DNA of 9,089 nt from DAIQNV01 sp036788215 (GTDB taxonomy: Bacteria > Planctomycetota > Phycisphaerae > Phycisphaerales > UBA1924). The stretch is from contig DAIQNV010000102.1 in the NCBI GenBank assembly GCA_036788215.1, positions 1 to 9,089 on the forward strand, read 5' to 3'. How positions within the stretch are numbered: position 1 is the stretch's first letter; each line of letters begins with the position of its first letter. Position numbers and translations under genes: made by a program. Shown here piece after piece: positions 5,501 through 9,089 of the stretch. A model generated the notes under the pieces. That model made no database searches and was not told the DNA's origin. It saw only the letters and a program-made list of their open reading frames with translations.

Positions 5501-6366
5501 TCGAGCCACTTGAACTCCATGCCGTTGCCCACGGTGACGAGCGGGCGGTCGAACTCGCGGGCGATATCGGCGGCGAGGAAGTGCTCGAGCGGGTCCGCGG
5601 CGCGGAACATGAGGGGGCGGGAGCGGTCCTCGAGGGGGGTGAGGGCGTTGGGCGCCTCGGGCTGGTTGCCCCGCTGCCAGTCGGCGTCGGAGAGGGTCTG
5701 GCGGATGAGGGCGACGGCGCCGGGGTGGCTGGTGGGATAGCCCCGCCGGCCCCAGCCCACGGTCTCGAAGTGGAAGGTGTTGAAGGCGGCGTCGCGGTAG
5801 GCCCGGGGCCGGACGGTGGAGGCGTCGGAGGCGGGGTCGTCGGTCGAGACGACGGCGCCGAGGCCCGCGATGACGCTGTCATCGGGGGCGATGCCCGCGG
5901 CGGCGAAGCCCAGGTCGCGGAGGCGTTCGCGGTCGGCCTTGGTGAGTCCCTCGCCCGCGAGGGCGCGCCGGTGGGGCATGACCTTCTCGTTCCAGTGCAG
6001 GCCCTCGGACTTGTCCATGGGGTTCGGGGCGTCGACCTCGACCCAGGGGTCGATGAAGGCGGCGTAGATGTACTCGCCGGTCAGGTCGTGGGCCCGGGCA
6101 CCCTCGGGCGGGGTGTAGATGCGCTTGCCTATGGGGCCGGCGTCGATGATGACGCCGTCACGGATCTCCACGAAGCCCGGGGCCCAGACGGTGCCCGGGC
6201 GGGGGTGGACGGTGGCGTTATAGAGGACGTGGTGGGTGGGTGTGGCGCTGCGCGGGCCGTTGGGGCGGTCGGCGAGCGGGGAATCGCTGGTGGGCTGGGC
6301 GAGGGCGAGGGCCCCTGCGAGAGCGAGGGCGGCGCCGGCGAGGGCGGAGCGTGTTGTGGTGTGCAT
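2590..6366 (-). CDS. Large exported two-domain amidohydrolase interrupted in frame by an IVP cassette
   Basis: The product is 1258 aa from the ATG at 6366. The open frame runs on to 7734, but that part is antisense to the kinase gene. The start gives a clear signal peptide (core ALAGAALALAGALALA, about 8-23). Residues about 45-435 form an amidohydrolase-like domain whose expected HxH site reads AAFIDPWVEVDAP, so metal ligands are lost. About 440-565 is beta-rich (FDGDWTLVVGP), followed by an Asp/Lys-rich linker (566-585). The C-terminal domain (about 590-1258) is intact at the metal site: HSH at 657-659, HCHSY with His990 and His992, FQH with His1018, and NSDSDE with Asp1072/1074. Residues about 801-966 come from the inserted cassette 3469-3964, are Arg/Gly/Pro-rich and look disordered. 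Without them the length would be near 1090. The substrate cannot be told from sequence; a periplasmic or exported hydrolase of cyclic amides or peptide-like compounds is plausible. Whether the enzyme still works with the insertion is unknown. Confidence 0.88.
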   Translation of the reverse strand: MHTTTRSALAGAALALAGALALAQPTSDSPLADRPNGPRSATPTHHVLYNATVHPRPGTVWAPGFVEIRDGVIIDAGPIGKRIYTPPEGARAHDLTGEYIYAAFIDPWVEVDAPNPMDKSEGLHWNEKVMPHRRALAGEGLTKADRERLRDLGFAAAGIAPDDSVIAGLGAVVSTDDPASDASTVRPRAYRDAAFNTFHFETVGWGRRGYPTSHPGAVALIRQTLSDADWQRGNQPEAPNALTPLEDRSRPLMFRAADPLEHFLAADIAREFDRPLVTVGNGMEFKWLDALKREAQANSFSVVLPLRFPRQPDVSTVGKAEDIELEAMLEWEHAPANPARIVGAGITAALTTSELPKGQKFFDNLRKAIDAGLSEKDALAMLTTLPAEILGVSGTLGTIEEGKAANILVTSAPVFDKDAKRHDLFINGRHHRLADRKGIDFDGDWTLVVGPRNSPTFTMTFEVTGSAEGKAKIKVTEGPTTEGEDASTNDARKVEIQGNRISFLVDDDDANTEDGSGVYIMSGALNPDGTLRGTGINPSTEPFQWTATRDEAVADAKEDDADKKDDDTKTAEIPDLPGYPFGPYAVAELPDQQSVVYTNATLWTSGPQGIVENGTLIISGGKIQYAGPARGAPARPRGATVINAEGKHITPGLVDAHSHTSLFRFGVNEAGQAITAEVRIGDSLDPSAINWYRQLAMGVTTVLSLHGSANPIGGQSQTHKVRWGARHPHDMRMEGAKPGIKFALGENVKQSNWGDDYTSRYPQTRMGVETIIRDRFTAAQEYMRRMADAGVPLGEHARADAATEPRSHEATEVGNDARTFGENLPGPDRVAESDGSRASGIHRDEGSAEGRDLRALATDASRSGLGTVEHRGGARPTQPAGRPQVPQDRTRLAGGTQNTVRAGDHDAPDATTPTDRVAARRDGSSPASPDPLPRETLNHTPSWLRGSVASWLASSTSSLRRSVAPSLSPPRRDLELEAIAEILRGDRLVHCHSYRQDEILMLCRVAEDFGFTIGTFQHGLEVYKVAEVVQKHAIGASIFSDWWAFKYEVVDAIPGAGPLQAEAGVLSSYNSDSDELARRMNLEAAKATRYSHGFASGDPTIDAENALRFVTINPAIQLGIGDRIGSLEAGKDADFVVWSGDPMSVYTMCEETWIDGRQYFSLEQDAQHRERTRAERQRLIQKILANPKKDADKDDETESAPNETEGSEGIDSPPSRRAILADYMLNKLRSGHHPDAPRPGDCGCGIINHAIYYQMNNR
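3469..3503 (+). repeat. 8-nt-period tandem array (CGACGGAG type), array 4
   Basis: Three CGACGGAG units (3469-3492) are followed by CGACGAAG (3493-3500) and TGG. It has the same unit order and tail as arrays 1 and 2 but CG instead of AG as the leading dinucleotide. Only about ten bases (GAGGAGGCTAG) separate it from array 5. On the - strand, in the host frame, it encodes the SLRRSVAPS segment of the amidohydrolase insertion. Confidence 0.85.
3512..3545 (+). repeat. Left inverted arm (CCACGRAG x4), array 5
   Basis: The arm starts AG and continues with the units CCACGAAG, CCACGGAG, CCACGGAG and CCACGAAG (3514-3545). It is the inverted partner of 3931-3964. At the sixth base of the unit the order is A,G,G,A, exactly opposite to the G,A,A,G of the other arm read in the same sense. 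It begins 10 nt beyond the TAA stop of the IVP gene. Confidence 0.85.
3555..3920 (-). CDS. Four-helix-bundle protein, 23S rRNA intervening-sequence (S23/IVP) family
   Basis: The product is 121 aa, the usual family length. It shows the family signature almost end to end: YRDLIAWQKAMDLARAAY (9-26), the YGLSQQMRRAAVSVPSNIAEG region (38-58) and ARGSLAELKTQYELA (74-88), all predicted helices of an antiparallel four-helix bundle. The family was first seen in ORFs within 23S rRNA intervening sequences and shares its fold with the Avd accessory protein of diversity-generating retroelements. Its biochemical role is not established. The start ATG at 3920 has a GGAGG site 9 nt upstream, contributed by the inverted arm. 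The gene lies wholly inside the large amidohydrolase gene, same strand, different frame. It uses many A-ending codons (CCA, GAA, CGA, GCA, ACA) and a TAA stop, unlike the strongly C-ending host, which suggests separate origin. No reverse transcriptase or variable repeat is present, so it is not part of a retroelement here. Confidence 0.9.
   Translation of the reverse strand: MPEPSVKTYRDLIAWQKAMDLARAAYTATKALPKEETYGLSQQMRRAAVSVPSNIAEGHARHSLPDDLRFLRIARGSLAELKTQYELATTMHLMPPHPQTESLLAETDRVLQALIRSLERL
3930..3934 (-). promoter_or_regulatory. Shine-Dalgarno site of the IVP gene, overlapping the inverted arm
   Basis: GGAGG on the - strand lies 9 nt before the ATG at 3920. Four of its five bases (GGAG) are the end of the last CCACGGAG unit of the arm. 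The arm therefore doubles as ribosome site, and pairing of the two arms in RNA could mask it. Confidence 0.6.
3931..3964 (-). repeat. Right inverted arm (CCACGRAG x4), array 6
   Basis: On the - strand it reads AG, then CCACGGAG, CCACGAAG, CCACGAAG and CCACGGAG. It is the only array in the window in this orientation, and it pairs with 3512-3545. In the host frame it encodes ATEPRSHEATE, the first residues of the insertion in the amidohydrolase. Confidence 0.85.
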
Positions 6367-6372
6367 CGGGCC

Positions 6373-6378
6373 AGCGTA
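6373..6378 (-). promoter_or_regulatory. Candidate -10 box (TACGCT) for a leaderless amidohydrolase transcript
   Basis: TACGCT fits TANNNT and ends 6 nt before the ATG at 6366, the spacing expected if transcription starts at the ATG itself. No Shine-Dalgarno sequence is visible upstream of that ATG, consistent with a leaderless message. No convincing -35 box was found. Confidence 0.35.
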
Positions 6379-6410
6379 GCGGATGGCGGGGCTCGGTTGC
6401 GGGGCTGTGG

Positions 6411-6422
6411 TGCCCCGGGGCA
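6411..6422. promoter_or_regulatory. 12-bp perfect palindrome in the divergent promoter region
   Basis: TGCCCCGGGGCA is perfectly self-complementary and lies between the two divergent genes, 45 nt from the amidohydrolase start and 73 nt from the kinase start. It could be an operator for a dimeric regulator; in DNA this GC-rich, chance is also possible. Confidence 0.25.
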
Positions 6423-6462
6423 GGTACCGGGTGCCGGTCGCCTGGAACGGTGGCGGGGCCGC

Positions 6463-6481
6463 TATGCTCCGCGCTGGAGCA
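6463..6481 (+). promoter_or_regulatory. Candidate -10 box and small hairpin upstream of the kinase
   Basis: TATGCT (6463-6468) resembles a -10 box and, like the divergent TACGCT, is preceded by GC. It overlaps a 6-bp hairpin, TGCTCC (6465-6470) with GGAGCA (6476-6481), just before the ribosome site. No clear -35 box was seen. Confidence 0.3.
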
Positions 6482-6482
6482 C

Positions 6483-6489
6483 AGGAGGA
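6483..6489 (+). promoter_or_regulatory. Strong Shine-Dalgarno site of the kinase gene
   Basis: AGGAGGA lies 6 nt before the ATG at 6496 and is one of the best ribosome sites in the window. It fixes this start against the long open frame that continues upstream to 4390. Confidence 0.85.
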
Positions 6490-6495
6490 TTTGTC

Positions 6496-7728
6496 ATGGC
6501 GGAGCGGCTGGTCGAGGGGAACGCGGTGATCGGGCAGTCGGGGGGGCCGACGGCGGTGATCAACAGCTCCCTGGTGGGCGTGATCGAGGGGCTGCGGGCT
6601 GCGGGGGCGGGGCAGGCGGGGAACCCGATCAAGCGGGTCCTGGGCATGCGGCACGCGGTGCGCGGGCTGACGGAGGACCGGCTGGTCGACCTGACGGACC
6701 GGGACCAGGACTTTTTGGACGCCCTGGCGATGACGCCCAGCGCCGGGCTGGGGTCGACCAGGGACAAGCCCGACGCTGCCTACTGCGAGCGGATCTTTCA
6801 CGCGTGCGAGAAGCACGACATCAAGTACTTCTTCTACATCGGGGGGAACGACTCGTCGGACACCTGCCGGATCGTGAACGAGCTGGCGGACAAGGCGGGG
6901 TACGAATTGCGGTGCTTCCATGTGCCCAAGACGGTCGACAACGACCTGATGGTGAGCGACCACACGCCCGGGTACCCCTCGGCGGCGCGGTTCGTGGCGA
7001 AGGCGTTCATGGCGGACAGCCTGGATAACGCGAGCATCCCGGGCGTGAAGATCAACGTGGTGATGGGGCGGCACGCGGGCTTCCTGACCGCGGCGAGCGC
7101 GCTGGCCCGGAGGCACCCCGATGACGGGCCGCATCTTGTGTACCTGCCCGAGAACGCGTTCGACACGGAGCGGTTCGTGGAGCAGGTGGCGAGGGTGTAC
7201 GACCGGCTGGGTCGGTGCCAGGTGGCGGTGAGCGAGGGCGTGCAGGACAAGGACGGGACCGCGATCACCAGCAAGCTCTTCGAGGGCGAGACGGACGCGC
7301 ACGGGAACGTGCAGCTCTCCGGGACGGGGGCGCTCGGGGATGCGTTGAGCACGCTCGTCAAGGACAAGATGAAGGCGGCGAGCGGGAAGGCCCCGCGCGT
7401 GCGGGCCGACACCTTTGGCTATCTGCAGCGGTGCTACCCGGACGCGAGCCCCATCGACCTCGACGAGGCGCGGCGGGCCGGGCGGTACGCGGCGATGATC
7501 GCGGCGGGGGGCGACCTGGACGGCTCGGTCGCGATCCTGCGGACGGGCAAGGGGTACGACGGCGACGCCTACAAGACCGAGCTTGACCGGATCGACCTGA
7601 CGCAGGTGGCGGCGAAGACGCGGCACATGGACAAGGAGTTCATGAGCGGTGACAGCGACGTGAGCGAGGCGTTCATCAAGTACGCGACGCCCCTGGTCGG
7701 CGAGCTGCCGAACTTTCCCAGGCTTTGA
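6496..7728 (+). CDS. 6-phosphofructokinase, pyrophosphate-dependent type
   Basis: The product is 410 aa, predicted cytoplasmic, converting fructose 6-phosphate to fructose 1,6-bisphosphate in glycolysis and, if PPi-linked, in the reverse direction too. Family motifs are in order: GQSGGPTAVIN (13-23) for phosphate binding, GGNDSSDT (116-123), PKTVDND (144-150) with the catalytic Asp148, and MGRHAGF (190-196) for the sugar phosphate. Asp119 and Lys145 occupy the positions that are Gly in ATP-dependent enzymes (GGDGS and PGTID in E. coli PfkA), which is the known signature of PPi dependence. The start is set by a strong AGGAGGA site. The GNAT gene follows directly, with an 8-nt gap or a short overlap depending on its start. 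The gene is divergent from the amidohydrolase operon. Codons are strongly G-ending (GCG, ACG, GGG), as for other + strand genes. Confidence 0.95.
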   Translation: MAERLVEGNAVIGQSGGPTAVINSSLVGVIEGLRAAGAGQAGNPIKRVLGMRHAVRGLTEDRLVDLTDRDQDFLDALAMTPSAGLGSTRDKPDAAYCERIFHACEKHDIKYFFYIGGNDSSDTCRIVNELADKAGYELRCFHVPKTVDNDLMVSDHTPGYPSAARFVAKAFMADSLDNASIPGVKINVVMGRHAGFLTAASALARRHPDDGPHLVYLPENAFDTERFVEQVARVYDRLGRCQVAVSEGVQDKDGTAITSKLFEGETDAHGNVQLSGTGALGDALSTLVKDKMKAASGKAPRVRADTFGYLQRCYPDASPIDLDEARRAGRYAAMIAAGGDLDGSVAILRTGKGYDGDAYKTELDRIDLTQVAAKTRHMDKEFMSGDSDVSEAFIKYATPLVGELPNFPRL

Positions 7729-7736
7729 GATCACGC

Positions 7737-8309
7737 GTGACCGAGGGGCCGGCGTTTGCTGATCGGCTCGTGACGCTCGCGGATGGCGGGCGGGCGGTGC
7801 TGCGGGCGCTCGGCGAGATGGACGCGGAGGCGGTGCATGCGCACGTCGTGCGGTGCGTCGGGACGACGGACCAGGTGCTGACGACGCCCGGGGATGTCGC
7901 TTCGGTGGGCGTCCTGCGGGACGACTTCGCCCACATCTTCGAGCGCTCGCGCGGGGGGCTGAAGCTGGGTGTGGTGACGCCCGAGGACCGGTGGACGATC
8001 CGGGGCACCGCGAGCCTGTCGGTGCGGCGCCGGGTGCGGACGGCGCATGTGGGGACGGTGGGGATGATGCTGGAGCAGGAATGGCGCGGGCGCGGGCTGG
8101 GGCGTGTGCTGCTGGAGGCGCTGCTCGCGTGGGCCCGGGAGCACCCGGCGCTCTACCGGGTGGAGCTCGAGGTGCTGGCGACGAACGAGCCCGGGCTGCG
8201 GTTGTACCGGGGGTGCGGCTTCGAGGAAGAGGGGCGGAAGCTCGGCGCGTTCCGCCAGGCGGACGGGCGGTTTGTGGACGCGGTGCTGATGAGCGTGTGG
8301 GTGGGGTGA
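7737..8309 (+). CDS. GNAT-family N-acetyltransferase
   Basis: The product is 190 aa from the GTG at 7737. It should transfer an acetyl group from acetyl-CoA to an unidentified amine. The acetyl-CoA loop is clear: the V-x-x-M-L-E strand followed by QEWRGRGLG (114-122) and helix RVLLEALLAWA. The C-terminal part has the usual LEVLATNEPGLRLYRGCGFEEEGR (144-167) and a final strand ending DAVLMSVWVG. The arrangement resembles broad-specificity RimI/ribosomal or small-molecule acetyltransferases, but the substrate is unknown. The start is uncertain. TTG at 7725 would overlap the kinase stop and give 194 aa, and GTG at 7770 is also possible. GTG 7737 has a weak GAG 7 nt upstream. It is probably translated from the kinase message. 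Confidence 0.88.
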   Translation: MTEGPAFADRLVTLADGGRAVLRALGEMDAEAVHAHVVRCVGTTDQVLTTPGDVASVGVLRDDFAHIFERSRGGLKLGVVTPEDRWTIRGTASLSVRRRVRTAHVGTVGMMLEQEWRGRGLGRVLLEALLAWAREHPALYRVELEVLATNEPGLRLYRGCGFEEEGRKLGAFRQADGRFVDAVLMSVWVG

Positions 8310-8331
8310 CGCTCGCTCGTGGCTCTGGTCT

Positions 8332-8994
8332 TTATCCCTTGGTCTTGCGGAACTCGATGATGCCGGTGCGGACCATCTCGCCGGTCATGGGGTTGGGCTC
8401 CCAGAACTCGAGGTCGTAGCCATGGTCGCGCATGGTGTAGACGTTCTTCAGCGTGCTCTCGCCGAAGGGGGAGGTCGTCTTGCCGGTGACGACGAGGGAG
8501 CCGTTGTCCATGGTGCCGGTCTGGATGGTCTGGGCGGTGGACATGGTGTCCATCCAGACGGACTGGTACTCGCCGGTCTGGCGGTTGAAGCCCATGACGC
8601 CCATGCCGTTGAGGGGCATCGACTGGCCCGCGAAGGTGAAGGTCATGTCGAGCGTGGTGAGGACGAAGCGACCGTCGAGGGTCATTTTGGCGGTGCTGGT
8701 GCCCTCGGAGACCTCGGGGTCGCCGGTGGGGTCCATCCAGAATTTGGCGGTGAGGTCGTAGTCGCCCGCCATGTCGCGGAGAATCTGGTGCTGGCTGGTG
8801 GGCTGCGAGGCCTGCTGCATCATCTTGATGATGGCGGCGGGGTCGGCACCCATCATGTCCTGCGCGTCGGGCTGTGCGTGGGTGTGGTCGCTTTCGTCGG
8901 GGTGGTCGCCCGGGTGCGCGTTGACGGCGGTGAGGGCGAGGGCGAGGCCTGCGAGGGAGGCGATCGAGAGAACAGCAGCGGTGGCGGTGCGCAT
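8332..8994 (-). CDS. Exported DUF1579-like protein with His-rich N-terminus
   Basis: The product is 220 aa from the ATG at 8994. A GGAGGA site 8 nt upstream favours this start over the open frame extending to 9078. Residues 1-26 are a signal peptide (core AAVLSIASLAGLALALTA, cleavage near VNA-H). A short acidic, His-rich stretch follows (HPGDHPDESDHTHA), possibly metal-binding. Residues about 75-218 resemble the DUF1579 family: LRDMAGDYDLTAKFW, then repeated beta hairpins ending LEFWEPNPMTGEMVRTGIIEF, probably a calycin-like barrel. Function in this family is unknown. It converges on the GNAT gene, with only 22 nt between stop codons and no clear terminator. TGGTAGGGT at 9059-9067 (- strand) could be an extended -10 promoter. 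Codons are C-ending. Upstream of the ribosome site the remaining bases to the window end show nothing else. Confidence 0.85.
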   Translation of the reverse strand: MRTATAAVLSIASLAGLALALTAVNAHPGDHPDESDHTHAQPDAQDMMGADPAAIIKMMQQASQPTSQHQILRDMAGDYDLTAKFWMDPTGDPEVSEGTSTAKMTLDGRFVLTTLDMTFTFAGQSMPLNGMGVMGFNRQTGEYQSVWMDTMSTAQTIQTGTMDNGSLVVTGKTTSPFGESTLKNVYTMRDHGYDLEFWEPNPMTGEMVRTGIIEFRKTKG

Positions 8995-9002
8995 GGGTGG
9001 GT

Positions 9003-9008
9003 TCCTCC
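9003..9008 (-). promoter_or_regulatory. Shine-Dalgarno site of the DUF1579-like gene
   Basis: GGAGGA on the - strand, 8 nt before the ATG at 8994, decides the start codon. Confidence 0.75.
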
Positions 9009-9089
9009 GGGTTCGCGCCCTTCGGGGGTGGGCGGTCCTTCCAGTGTGGTGAGGGGGAACCCTACCACGCAAGCGCAAAGTGGCGAACT

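Noticed and set aside
4390..6495. Open + strand frame of about 700 codons in front of the kinase gene
   Set aside because: It is antisense to the amidohydrolase, with a low-complexity Gly/Val/Asp-rich translation. A strong ribosome site fixes the kinase start at 6496.
6367..7734. N-terminal extension of the large amidohydrolase frame (about 456 codons)
   Set aside because: It is antisense to the kinase gene and Arg/His/Pro-rich. The ATG at 6366 begins a proper signal peptide.
8310..8331. Bidirectional terminator between the GNAT and DUF1579-like genes
   Set aside because: The 22-nt gap has no stable inverted repeat.

Overview
The window is a very GC-rich bacterial stretch with dense coding on both strands. 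Several traits together suggest a Planctomycetota-like chromosome, perhaps of the Phycisphaerae type: exported tandem amidohydrolases, a PPi-type phosphofructokinase, an exported DUF1579-like protein and weak or absent Shine-Dalgarno sites. That assignment is inference, as no rRNA or other marker is present. The + strand is G-rich throughout whichever strand is coding, so + genes use G-ending codons and - genes use C-ending codons.

Layout. (1) 1-978, + strand: an 8-nt-period repeat array, a small membrane-anchored coiled-coil protein of holin-like build, and an unrecognised lipoprotein. (2) 979-1189: a second 8-nt array and a run of three hairpins between converging genes. (3) 1190-6366, - strand: a two-gene amidohydrolase operon. 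The upstream gene (2590-6366) is a large exported protein with a degenerate N-terminal and an intact C-terminal amidohydrolase domain. The downstream gene (1190-2572) is a smaller exported homologue without the usual HxH metal motif. (4) 6367-6495: divergent promoter region. (5) 6496-8309, + strand: PPi-type phosphofructokinase followed by a GNAT acetyltransferase. (6) 8332-8994, - strand: an exported DUF1579-like protein with a His-rich N-terminus.

The most notable structure is inside the large amidohydrolase gene. At about 3469-3964 a cassette interrupts the loop between the HxH and HCHSY metal motifs. It carries a complete gene for a four-helix-bundle protein of the 23S rRNA intervening-sequence (S23/IVP) family, flanked by inverted arrays of an 8-nt unit (CCACGRAG). 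The host frame stays open through the cassette, adding about 165 residues. The cassette gene lies on the same strand in another frame and has different codon use. The layout resembles intervening sequences in 23S rRNA (stem plus IVP gene), but here it sits in a protein-coding gene.

Related arrays of the form NNACGRAG occur at five more places: two intergenic, one abutting the cassette, one as the second cassette arm, and one that encodes part of the signal peptide of the downstream amidohydrolase. A pure 8-nt repeat of this type has no stop codon in any of the six frames, so it can sit in coding sequence without truncating it. I read the whole as a dispersed repeat family with an associated IVP cassette that tolerates, and may be adapted to, landing inside genes.
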